Below, in pieces: positions 33,501-42,666 of a stretch of 64,000 bases of DNA. Where the stretch lies: positions 83,871,574 through 83,935,573 of the forward strand of contig NC_087063.1 in NCBI RefSeq assembly GCF_963678635.1. Direction: 5' to 3'. The notes under the pieces are model-generated. The model was not told where the DNA came from. It did no database searches and was given only the letters and a program-made list of their open reading frames with translations. The position numbers were made by a program, and so were the translations under genes. Each line of letters starts with the position of its first letter. Position 1 is the stretch's first letter. Source of the stretch: Symsagittifera roscoffensis. Its lineage: Eukaryota; Xenacoelomorpha; Acoela; Convolutidae.

Positions 33501-34572
33501 AGAATTCATAAATAATGAAATTATCACACTATGTCATTTATATAACATTAAACACAAACCACGTACATCTCATGCACCTTGGACAAACGGCTTAGTCGAA
33601 GGTATGAACCGTTCATTACAAGAATATCTTAGATGTATCATCAACGGAAATGATACAAAATATACCGAATGGTCAGCAGATGTAAAATTATTTCCCTTAG
33701 CATATAATTCACAAATAACGACAACTTTAGGAATGTCACCATACGAAATGGTTTTTAACCAAAAGCCACGCAAACCAATAATGTTTACAGCAAATTCTCA
33801 TAAAAACGCACAAGGTTATTGTCAACCAAATAAAGACTCAATTTGTTATAACCTACCTTTACATACACACGATGAAGATCATTTTCATCACCCACAAATT
33901 CTTAAACTAGCCTCCGGTACACACACCGAATGGATTCTAAATAGAGATAAAAAACACAATGAAATTTATCAAAAAATAACAAAAAAGTTATTACAAAGAC
34001 AAAATATTAATGAACAAATCAATTCACGTTTTACACCAGCCTCCGATTTAAAAATTGGAACATTTGTTTTAATACCTAATTTTAATACTCAAAAAGGAAT
34101 TTCTAAAAAATTACAACCCCTTCGAAAAGGACCATACCAAATAATTGCAAAACCCACTGATGTCACATATAAAATTACCGACTCAAACAAAAAAGAAATC
34201 GTTCAACATCGAAACAACCTATTACCTTATTACCCAAAAGAATACGCACTCCGCGAATTAACTCAATTATATTCTTTCACAGGATTAAAAATCATTCAAA
34301 ATGAACCACATCTGAAAAACACAGAACAAAATGATAACCCCACCGAAAATCAAAACACAAAACCAATCGCCACCAAAATCAATACACAAAACCATAAAGA
34401 ATCTCCAAAACAAAGAAAAAATAGAAAAATGACCGAACAAATAATACCCCAAGAACAAATCGACAAATCAGAAAATAGAAAAACAACAAGACTCCGAAAT
34501 CAACCACGTAAAAACTATAAAATATTCATCCCCCAATCTAAAATTTTAAAGAAAGTGGAATTTCAAAAATAA
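30322..34572 (+). CDS. pol: Pol of element 3: RT, RNase H, integrase (intact)
   Basis: Open from 30322. The first ATG (30541) gives 1343 aa, but the upstream 73 codons belong to the protease-RT linker, so Pol is probably made by frameshift from Gag. Numbered from 30541: RT with FTTADMNSAYNQMP and YLDD at 340-343; RNase H with CDASN at 488-492 and TDHKP at about 558; a spacer of about 230 residues; integrase zinc finger (His852, His859, Cys889, Cys892); catalytic Asp924, Asp984 and Glu1020 (D,D-35-E spacing); and a GPY/F-type module (LRKGPYQIIA) near 1196, then a basic tail. It catalyses reverse transcription and integration. Remarkably, all 4.2 kb are free of stops while Gag is broken. Confidence 0.95.
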   Translation, partial: NSKILIKDKYTKTKETSLTFFQRLNKQPPFFSKFYPIFNQQRKHLKPLSGNIYNFSIKQVHQYDKEQNKQNFYMSEFEFKPIHKFFKITISSIKYLKNSNSDIISLHVYNNTPYQVTLPLGLLGYCETNATISPIHEKAYRVNNILQLLDICQSTILNEELSINNIISNENRNTDYFTKTPYFKPTFNISNYTEDQQKFLTMFNFQHSQITQDEFEKLAKQLIEYSSVYATSKFDVGKISSSLHLPLKPDAVFKKQRASKVPIHLHDKVNRLLDILEQNNIISPVNKEEQPKGNTFINPVIILAKGESLKIVLDARYLNSLIDESKCNWPIEPIQVILTKINGKYFTTADMNSAYNQMPLDEQSRRLTQFVIGNQQYEFNRLFYGISIGPAAFSAFMSKIFRPLILKKNAITYLDDVFMQSQTKDEMFNVLEKYHQILQNENLKAAPDKSHFFLTRVKFLGHNIERKTITPLKSRIDAIQKLQPPTNKKKIQEFLGMLNFLSKYVYKMQLYLRPFYNILRQQNNFEWNTEHQTRFEEVKKFLTEQISNTIPDSNQPFYAMCDASNFGIGAALLQSHNGTNKMNLISANSRLFTQAELRLSTLMRECTAIIYTLTEYEFLILGSKHPTVLFTDHKPIIFLFTQKSNPNHRVYRFQLILMKFPNLHIVWTAGKNLALPDTLSRNTPPELLTRKTTVEIPKNIKFYLAENETSPRLECKYAVKTDIEQSQINSLQHFPLYLDCQNNHYEVDLLGTSTFKPIPYSQWIKNNTQQKRTKQHPPKKDHFPLIEKEDLTDKINLSGPQTNDSKYTINQVFDLHDPLDTIPLSKLEIENIFLPPTEIITISTLKQYQNLDPVIRQLKSWHKYKTKPIKADSTIQGNKTLLRYFRKFNNTTINEDTDLLEYNLNESTVPCLPLSMILIAFNISHTQNIKGHSGSEKTYSNFIQNFYFPNAPIWIKVLCNDCIVCQLNKPYPNQKQIAQKQDFKGQSLYFNHRISFDTKGPISPSSEGNSYIMVIVDAFTHYVALNPVPHCNAYYAYTTLYEHWIAKFGLPEILVTDNGTEFINNEIITLCHLYNIKHKPRTSHAPWTNGLVEGMNRSLQEYLRCIINGNDTKYTEWSADVKLFPLAYNSQITTTLGMSPYEMVFNQKPRKPIMFTANSHKNAQGYCQPNKDSICYNLPLHTHDEDHFHHPQILKLASGTHTEWILNRDKKHNEIYQKITKKLLQRQNINEQINSRFTPASDLKIGTFVLIPNFNTQKGISKKLQPLRKGPYQIIAKPTDVTYKITDSNKKEIVQHRNNLLPYYPKEYALRELTQLYSFTGLKIIQNEPHLKNTEQNDNPTENQNTKPIATKINTQNHKESPKQRKNRKMTEQIIPQEQIDKSENRKTTRLRNQPRKNYKIFIPQSKILKKVEFQK

Positions 34573-35170
34573 TTTTAACATTATACTTCACTATCTTGAA
34601 ACCTTCGAAACATTTTTCATTTACATTTTTCAAAATAACATGCTGACAAGTACGTAAAAATTCTAGTTCAAAATAGACCAATAGGATTCATCCAATCCGT
34701 CACTTTCTCTAACTCAAACTAAGACCAATTAGACGAATCATATAGAACTCCAGGCACATCTATAACTATAACTTTACGACCTCCAGGTCAAAAATAAGCA
34801 AACCACTCCAACTTGACAACTAAAATAAATATCACCATAATACCGTACCCCTCCCTTATCTAATAACCCAAAGATCAACAATATTTCCCCAACTCGGACC
34901 ACGAATACCCCCAAAGCAAATTTGTTAACTTAGCCTAAAGTAACAAAATGAACATTTTAATTAGCCTAAAGTATAAAAATCTCACCATACCCCGGATCGT
35001 TTGACAAACAAAAATAAAGAAAAAGACGACCTCCCAGTCACCATGAAAATTGCCCCCAACAATTTTTTACAAAACTCAACCCACTTGTCAAAAAACTAAT
35101 AAATAATCCGACCACACTAGAAAATCGCCTCAAACAGCAAAAAATATTCGATCAAGAGATCATTTCTTAA
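34573..35170 (+). other. Non-coding spacer between Pol and the 3' genes of element 3
   Basis: No ORF. It has a direct repeat TTAGCCTAAAGTA (about 34928 and 34962) and repeated CTCCAGG(T/C)(A/C)-type phrases (34748, 34781). It may hold splice or promoter signals for subgenomic RNAs, but none is convincing. Confidence 0.4.
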
Positions 35171-35586
35171 ATGCTCTTCCCTCAATCAGTTACTCAAATA
35201 CTCATAAATCTTAAACATTTTTTTACAATACTTGAAACCTTTATAATATTTCTTTTTGATATACTTGAATCTTTTCTAATAATCCTAATCATTTTTTGTA
35301 ACATTTTTTTAATTTTCTACACTATACTCGAACTATTCCTCCAACTTTCCAAAACCCTTGATTACATCCACAGGTACGAGTCATATAACTTGTCTAAACG
35401 ATACGAACAATTTTCAGTAGAACCGATATTTTTTTATTGTTTGTAATTTTCATAACATTTTTATCATCCCTCATTTTGACAATATGTAAATGTATAAAGA
35501 AAGCAATCTTCACATTTGCCCTAGCAACAATCCTTCTAATTCTTTTTTTGGAAGAATACTATAATAAACATAAACCTTCCCACTAA
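35171..35586 (+). CDS. Small multi-pass membrane protein of element 3, two exons
   Basis: ATG at 35171 follows a stop codon directly. Exon 1 (35171-35373) ends ATCCACAG/GTACGAG, and a 44-nt segment ends TTTTCAG at 35417. Splicing joins the exons in frame (AG+T) into a 123-aa product. Unspliced, the frame ends at 35446 after 91 aa. About three long Leu/Ile/Phe segments (residues 10-60, 72-90, 94-110) and a short charged tail (EEYYNKHKPSH) predict an integral membrane protein. The hydrophobic frame continuing exactly across the putative intron is the main evidence for splicing. A viroporin-like or assembly role is speculation. Confidence 0.6.
35374..35417 (+). other. Predicted 44-nt intron in the membrane-protein gene
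   Basis: GTACGAG at the 5' end and TTTTCAG at the 3' end, with CTTGTCTAAAC as a possible branch region. Removing it fuses two hydrophobic frames. Confidence 0.5.
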
Positions 35587-35591
35587 AGTAA

Positions 35592-36728
35592 CAATTCAAA
35601 AATCCATCAAAAATTGCTACCCAACAGTCACAGAATCAGTCTTCACCGACATCATCCCAAGATAACCAAACACCACCTTCAACTACTCAAAATCCTCAAA
35701 CATCTACACGAATTTCTTTTCAAGACAATCCATACACTTTTGAAGAACGACATGCTCGTTTATCAGAACCACTAGAACCAGTTCAACGACAAGCACCTCT
35801 AAGCGAACCAACATATAACCTATACCCAACACTACCACAAGAACTAAGTAGAATAAGAAATCCTAGTCAAAACCAAAATACAGTCGAAATAAATAGACAA
35901 ATTATACATCCTCGACGAAACAGAAATTTTCAAACTCCACGAGTTCATTTTGATATACCTCAATCCCCATCACAAAACACTCCAGAAAATCCCATTGGTA
36001 TATTACCAGAAACCCCTACGCTTCTTTCACAACGTAGCACCTCAAGCCTACCATCAGATTACTTAGGTTCAACACCAACATCTGAACAAATACGTGAAAA
36101 TCCCTTTAACCCCCCAAACCAGGCATCACGACTACCATATTGGACAACACATTCATTTACACAAGGTGAATTAAATTTAGTCAATAATCCAATAGATATT
36201 TCTACGGATACAACAACATCCTCATCACTACCAGAAACATTATCACTACCATCAACACCATCAATAAGCCAGTTTTCACCACCACCCTTTAACTTAAATT
36301 TTCCAAATAATCTCGACGCCAGATATCGAGAACAATCATCAATAAATATTCCTTTAAGACTAGATTGGAATACATTTACAGCACCTCCACCATTGTTTGG
36401 ACAACATCAAGAAAGTAACCGCCTTCATAACTGGGCACTTAATAGATTACAATATCGCCAAGATATTCACAACGATATCCGTGATCACAATATTCAAATA
36501 CTCCAACAAAACAGTTTACAATTAAAGTTTGAAATCACAGTTAAGTTAAATAATATTACCCAACATCCCTACCCATTAAACCCACCTAACATAACAGCTC
36601 AATCACTACCACCACCGTTTATAACTACTGAAGTAATATACAAATACGACAGATATACCAAAAACACAATTGGCTACATTACATTTTATAATCCATACTC
36701 AGGATTATCATACACATGTATATTCTAA
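35592..36728 (+). CDS. Methionine-less Pro/Gln/Ser/Thr-rich ORF of element 3
   Basis: Open for 378 codons, from just after TAA at 35589-35591 to TAA at 36726-36728, without a single ATG in frame. Composition is low-complexity (Ser, Thr, Pro, Gln, Asn) up to about codon 250, then a more ordered C-terminal part (RLHNWALNRLQYRQDIHNDI, EITVKLNNITQHPYPLNPP, ending YNPYSGLSYTCIF). Its end overlaps the Env start by 13 nt. CAG sites at 35627, 35633 and 35639 would all serve as phase-0 acceptors, so it is probably a spliced exon whose start lies upstream. Function unknown. Confidence 0.65.
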   Translation, partial: QFKNPSKIATQQSQNQSSPTSSQDNQTPPSTTQNPQTSTRISFQDNPYTFEERHARLSEPLEPVQRQAPLSEPTYNLYPTLPQELSRIRNPSQNQNTVEINRQIIHPRRNRNFQTPRVHFDIPQSPSQNTPENPIGILPETPTLLSQRSTSSLPSDYLGSTPTSEQIRENPFNPPNQASRLPYWTTHSFTQGELNLVNNPIDISTDTTTSSSLPETLSLPSTPSISQFSPPPFNLNFPNNLDARYREQSSINIPLRLDWNTFTAPPPLFGQHQESNRLHNWALNRLQYRQDIHNDIRDHNIQILQQNSLQLKFEITVKLNNITQHPYPLNPPNITAQSLPPPFITTEVIYKYDRYTKNTIGYITFYNPYSGLSYTCIF

Positions 36729-39333
36729 AATTATTAATTTTTCTCCAACTCCTTTTTCTAGTAATCTCAAATCAAAACATAAACCCTTCTCCTCGTACAG
36801 GACCACAAGATTTATTAGTAACACATTACGATTGTGAAGAAAATGAACAAAAAACACTACATAAATATGCAATAAATCAAGTATCACAATGTGAAACAGA
36901 ACCACAAGCTATAGAAACCACAGATGTAATAGCAACACTCTATTCAAAAGCCCGAGCAACAACAGTTACAGGTTATAAATTCACAGCAACATTTTCCGAA
37001 AAGAAAGTACATTGTTCACAAGTCTCGAACGGAAACAAAAACCGACTTGACCATGAATCATTCTATCAAAGTAATATAGAACGTCTTTTACATCTCAATC
37101 CCGACGATTGTAAAAATGAATTACTTAGACTAAACATCACACAAAATAAAAACTCCCAAAGAAAATTAGTTAATTTTCAAGTTTTTTCAGACTCTGTACA
37201 TCAATCACAACTTGAAAGACACCAAGGACATATAAAACTAGACGAAAAATACCCGTATAACGGCGCACACGGACGATTAACCTATGACCTACACGATAAA
37301 CATTGGATACCACACATTGGTATAAATAACCCATCAAACTGCAAAGCAGACACAAAAAATAAAGGATACCAAGAAATAATATTTTTCGATTGGAAAATAC
37401 AACTCGAAAAAATACAACTAACACGAGATTTATCAGATAATACAATGATCTATCAAGGAATCCGATTACCTTGTAAAAATGATCAAGGTTATTGCGACCC
37501 TACAACGAGAACACAAGCAACAATTGTTTGGTTCCCCGAAGATACATGTACAACATTTCAAGTAGCAAAAATACACGCTCGTATGATAAAATTTCACGAA
37601 AAATATTTTATACAATCAATTCCATATGAACTAGTCCATCCATCACGAAAACTAAGTTCTAATTTTAGAAACATAGACAATATAGAAAATAAATTGACAC
37701 GTTTTCAAATATATCAAGAAACAGAACTTGCATGTAAATACAGGAATCCACTTCACAGAACACAATACTCTGAAATATTAGTTGAATACGAAAAAGGATT
37801 CGACATGACCACTGGAAAAGTAAAAATCGACCCATATGCCACAGGTCATCCTCCAAACGAAGGAACATCCTATATACCAGTTAATTTTGAAAAAAGCAAC
37901 GGACAACCTGGTGGACATCTAAAACCCCATGACACCAGAAGCACACGCTTACAAGAATTATCACTAATGAATACTACATATTTCGGTAATATCCACTATG
38001 ATATTCATTTAGATATGAAACTAGATTATACAATTAGCCGAATTTTTCAAGAAATGTCACTCTCCGAATTAGAAACACTACACCAACTATGCGAATTAGA
38101 ACGAACACAAATATTACAATCACTTGCACTAGCAGTATTAAAAATACCCTATGCAGGATACTTATTATCTGGAAATAGATCAAATTTTTTAGACTATGAA
38201 GGAAACATCTTATGGTTTTATACTTGTACTAAAAAATATCACCACTATACGTTTTTGAAGATAAAAGATGTTATAAAAGAATCCCTATCTTTTATAAGAA
38301 TAAAGTACATTTCGTGGATACACTTTCACGAAGAACCTATTTCTGGGATACCGCAGTCCCATGTGGATCAGAAAACAGCCACAATGTAGTACAACTAAAC
38401 CCTGATGAAAATAAATATTATCTTCTCACTCCATATCCCACATTAATGCAATCACTCAAAAAATTTTCACCAGAAAGCATTCGCGCTATTGCTCGAAACC
38501 CAAATATAGACTTACAATCAATAGGAATCTATTCAAAATCAGATATTCAACATCACATTAGAACACAACAATTCCAAGAATTATTAACACAAATGGACAC
38601 TATACAAAGACAATCAATAGACCAAAATTTACGCAAACTTGCAGAAACCGCAGGATTTGCCGATATCTACACGCAAGACTATAGCGGATATTTTAAAGAC
38701 ATTAAAGATTATATATATCTAAACGGTGAAAACTACCGTCCCCAAGATATATCACCAATTAACATTTTTAGCTTTGTTACACTCAAAAATGAGATCCTCG
38801 ATTTTCTAGGATGGCCCTACTACATCTTAGAAAAATTGACTATTTTATACGCAATGTTTAACTTTATTGGATTTCTTTTCTCACTTTTAAAAGGAATCTA
38901 CAACACATGTGCTATACACACACAAGTAAACAGACAAGCAAGCGTAGCACGCATACTCTTTGCAGGATTTTTTGGAATCTTTTCTACATCTATAAACAAA
39001 ATTCTTTTAGACGCACAAATAAAAGAATATAACACAAAAATAGCAACACGACAAAATACATACGACGAAGAACATAACAATGTAGACATAACGCCAACGG
39101 CACCACAATTACCAGCCCTACCAAATAACCATCCACTATCCCTAGTCCCACGAAATTTTCGAAATTTAGCCATCACACATAATCCAAATTTTCAACTCAC
39201 CACATCACAAAGTCCCATCCAACATATAATGACACACCAGTCACAAGATGATAATACTTATGAACAAATTATTGAACAACCCCATACCACCGCTTTTCAG
39301 TCTCAAAATAATCATTTTTTTAGCCCACGATGA
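36716..39333 (+). pseudogene. env: Env-like glycoprotein of element 3, one frameshift
   Basis: ATG at 36716 is followed by a clear signal peptide (MYILKLLIFLQLLFLVIS). A Cys-containing ectodomain follows, with several N-x-S/T sites, to 38389. Near 38245-38255 (a T-run) the coding frame shifts by one and continues to 39333. The second part has a strong membrane segment at about 38800-38900, a second hydrophobic stretch at about 38945-39010 and a hydrophilic tail of about 110 residues. A signal peptide, ectodomain and C-proximal anchor after Pol fit a class of envelope protein. No obvious furin site was seen. The break means this copy does not encode a full-length product unless it is a sequencing error. 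Confidence 0.75.
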
Positions 39334-41135
39334 GCCGCCAACTTGGATCACTACACCGATCAAATTCCCACCCAACCAATCTTACCTCTCCAATCCCAAT
39401 AATACCACTTTTTGCTTTTCCGCCACCCGATTTTCCATCTAGTAATGTAACATCAGGCATGAATTCCGACACTAATTCACACATCTCAGTTTTATATTCC
39501 ATCTCACAACTCAATAACCCGAATATTGAAACCCCCGATGAATTTGCCGACTCAGAACCATCCCCATCCAATAATTTTCATAACTCTTCTAATTTTTCTC
39601 AACCCCCTTTTCAACCCATATTATCCAATAACCCTGACCCAATCACTCCCACACCCTCTTATGCTTCCCAAGTTACCCCAACCTACTCCTCATACCATTC
39701 TGACCAATCATCTCATTCTCCAGACACACCCCGAATCTCCCCAGAGCTAGATAATTTTATTACCCTTCAACAACAACCCTACCACCTTAATACCCCAACC
39801 ATAAACCAAATCTCCTCCACAATAAATTCATCCAACCCCCCTACCCCTACACCCTCTTCAAATTATACTGAATCATTAGCACCATCATCCACATCAACTG
39901 AATCTTCACTCAACACTAATAGAGCTTACCGCACTTTTAAAAGAAAGTTCCCCAACCATCCTTTCCCAGCAAAACCAGGAACAGCCCGTGAATACATCAA
40001 CCACCCCAAGCATACTAACACAAAAGAATTTTTAGCCATCACCTTACCCTCATTCCCACAATACACCTTAAACACCCCCCACGACACTAACGAAACACGC
40101 AACTTTGTAGATGAATACGTTTTAATGCCCACTCTCTCTTGGACCTCATATTATCATTTTACTAACCCTCTTTGCTTACCTTTATCTAACACTCACATCG
40201 ATATAGAGCGAAATACGGACATGCTATATCGACTCACTACACCACTAACCGCTAGACAATTTACTTACGTTGGATATAAAAAATCACTAAAAACACACAC
40301 TGCACCTAGAGCTAACGAATATACACTCGAATACTATGATCACAACATCATCAGAGCTAACCAAGATCAATTCTTAGACGACGATCGCTTCGCTAATCCA
40401 CAAATTACTGAGAAATTTTTCATCAAGACACCATATATATTTACACTAAACATCTTCGACCGAAAGTTTGATCACATTATTTCAGAAGCACTAACAGACA
40501 CACAAGCATACGAAAGTTTTAAAGAACGCTTCCAAATATTTTTACTAACCTTTCATTTCCTTGCACCACACGAAAGAGATTTACACTGCTCACACGATAT
40601 TATGTTGCGCACTAAACAAACCCACACATATAGTTATTATCGCTTCATCCAAAATCACTTTGACCTACACACACCCTCTAGACAACCACACCATCGTTTT
40701 CAATTCATTAATTCCAAATACACTTCACCATTTTTCCTAAATTTCACATATTGCATTAAAGATACTAACCTTCATGGTATTCTTCGTAATTATGACCCCA
40801 TAACCCAAATGTACATCTTCTGTCCCATCACCAAGACCTTCAACGCCGAAGAATCCCGACCCTTCCTTATCCCGCACGAGTTTGTACAACCTATAGAAAT
40901 CCCAATTTTAGAATTCATCCACAACACTAAATTCAATCACAAATTATATAATCTAATCCAAAACACACCTTATGAGTTTGCAGTTGGCACTGAAGAACTA
41001 ACCACTATCAAGGCACTCCAATTGCTTTGGCCACTGCTTCAAACTAAAAATATCATCCGCATCTTAGCTAAACTACTAACAACTTCAGAACTAATTCACG
41101 ACATCTTCCCCCACGGTTTTTTCCCCGACGACTAA
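39330..41135 (+). CDS. ORF-C of element 3, 601 aa, unknown
   Basis: ATG overlaps the Env stop as ATGA (39330-39333), an arrangement compatible with termination-reinitiation. Residues 1-195 are Ser/Pro/Thr/Asn-rich and probably disordered. Residues about 200-601 look globular: TFKRKFPNHPFPAKPGTARE, YYHFTNPLCLPLSNTHIDIE, an aromatic-rich central region, and a helical C-terminus (TIKALQLLWPLLQ). No signal peptide or membrane segment. The frame is intact over 1.8 kb with the same G-poor codon use as Pol, which supports a real element gene. No family recognised. A regulatory or accessory function is inference from position only. Confidence 0.75.
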   Translation: MSRQLGSLHRSNSHPTNLTSPIPIIPLFAFPPPDFPSSNVTSGMNSDTNSHISVLYSISQLNNPNIETPDEFADSEPSPSNNFHNSSNFSQPPFQPILSNNPDPITPTPSYASQVTPTYSSYHSDQSSHSPDTPRISPELDNFITLQQQPYHLNTPTINQISSTINSSNPPTPTPSSNYTESLAPSSTSTESSLNTNRAYRTFKRKFPNHPFPAKPGTAREYINHPKHTNTKEFLAITLPSFPQYTLNTPHDTNETRNFVDEYVLMPTLSWTSYYHFTNPLCLPLSNTHIDIERNTDMLYRLTTPLTARQFTYVGYKKSLKTHTAPRANEYTLEYYDHNIIRANQDQFLDDDRFANPQITEKFFIKTPYIFTLNIFDRKFDHIISEALTDTQAYESFKERFQIFLLTFHFLAPHERDLHCSHDIMLRTKQTHTYSYYRFIQNHFDLHTPSRQPHHRFQFINSKYTSPFFLNFTYCIKDTNLHGILRNYDPITQMYIFCPITKTFNAEESRPFLIPHEFVQPIEIPILEFIHNTKFNHKLYNLIQNTPYEFAVGTEELTTIKALQLLWPLLQTKNIIRILAKLLTTSELIHDIFPHGFFPDD

Positions 41136-41138
41136 CAG

Positions 41139-41217
41139 GTAAGTATGAATTAAATGAATATTACTAACTAATTAAAATATTAAAAAACTCACCATACTTT
41201 ATTCATGTTTTCTTTAG
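41139..41217 (+). other. Predicted 79-nt intron directly after the ORF-C stop
   Basis: Donor CAG/GTAAGTATG, a perfect TACTAAC branch motif at 41162-41168 and acceptor TTTCTTTAG at 41217. It starts 3 nt after the ORF-C stop codon, so it would lie in the 3' untranslated region without the long stop-to-junction distance that triggers nonsense-mediated decay. Confidence 0.7.
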
Positions 41218-42640
41218 ATTTTTAGCCTTCATCCGACGATCACCTACAAAAACCACAAAAGACAAATAAAAATCGCAAATTTCATCAAACAGATTTCAAA
41301 AATTCTATTCATCTCTTACACTTATAGATTTATAAATTTAATACCAATGCAATAAATTCATTTCTAAAATTTTCCCCACAAGCAGTAAATCTAATTATGA
41401 TGAAAATTTGTAACTTAAAATTCCCCCATAACTAGCAGTAAATTTTCAAATTCTATGCAGTAAATTAATAAAATGCAAATGCAGTACTAACCTTTTGATA
41501 TTATCATTCATTCGCACAGAAATTCTATCCACACTCGCACAGCTCGCCCACGAAGAATTGTTTAAAATAATGAATTTCAGTTTCAAGTTTTCACACTCAA
41601 CAACTCTAACATATAATAACATGTTTCAAACTTTCCTTTAACCCGGTTGGAAAGGAATCATATACTAAACAAAACTAACCAACGCAGCTTACTAAATACC
41701 ACAAATCATAGAATAACAGCATGACTAAGAAAAGGAAACCAACGGTACCCAAACCGGATTAACCCAGTTTAAAACTGGATAATTTATTCTTTTGAAGACT
41801 ATTATAAAGTCTAAGAAAGAAATAATAAAACACAAAAAAGTCGAAAGACAAACCCATACCACGAACAATTTGATTTTTGGAAAAAGGACATAACCAACAA
41901 GACATAAGAAAAACCACAACAAACCCAACATAAAACGTTGTCACATAACAGGACCCCTCACAAAAACCGCATGAAATCATACTCCCACTCCTGGCCTAAC
42001 CCACCAGGAAGGACGTCCTGAGCATGCTCTATAGCCGGCCTAACCCACCGTGCTACATCCACGCTTTGTGACCACACCTCTATTTTTAATAAGAGCTACT
42101 CAAGTGTGAGTAACTCTTCAAAATAACCGAACTAAAACAAAAAGCTTTTGTGAAAACAACTAACAAAAATCATAATTAAAAAATATTAAACTAATAAATG
42201 TTTTATAAAATGTAAATTACATTATGCAATACATAGATCAGAATACAACACCAAGGACGAACATCTAAAGACAAAACGACCCCACTACGCTCGAGAGAGA
42301 ATGGCCAACCACAATCGATATGCCACTCACAATCACAACTCAAAGGATTTAGAGTACGACTTGACTTCGCAGAAAAGGACTTCATTGAACTAGACCAATG
42401 ACCACCTCGATGTTCAAGTATACGTACAGATCCGAGTAACCAGACATCCCCTCCACGCACAATCTCCACGCCATTCCCAAACTAGATCAGACACAAAAGA
42501 AGTTCTCCACGCAGAACAGAAAAACCTGACATAGCAAACCATTCTGAAATCAGATTTGAGTTTGTTGCAAAGACTTAATCGTTGTCACTAGAAGACACAA
42601 CGTCTTATGTCTCTAACTCCAGCTTCCTGGAACTTCTTTA
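41218..42640 (+). other. 3' non-coding region of element 3
   Basis: No ORF supported. Contains four GCAGTAAAT or GCAGTACTAA phrases (41380-41500), two GGCCTAACCCACC boxes (about 41993 and 42031), the first within a CCTGG/CCAGG hairpin, and an 11-bp near-perfect hairpin at 42091-42118 (AAGAGCTACTC / GAGTAACTCTT). It retains the element's low G content. Confidence 0.5.
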
Positions 42641-42666
42641 ACAAAAAGGAAACAGAAGAAATAAGA
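42641..42666 (+). promoter_or_regulatory. Candidate polypurine tract of element 3
   Basis: Almost pure A/G run (AAAAAGGAAACAGAAGAAAT) directly before a TG, in the expected position for the start of the 3' LTR. Confidence 0.4.
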
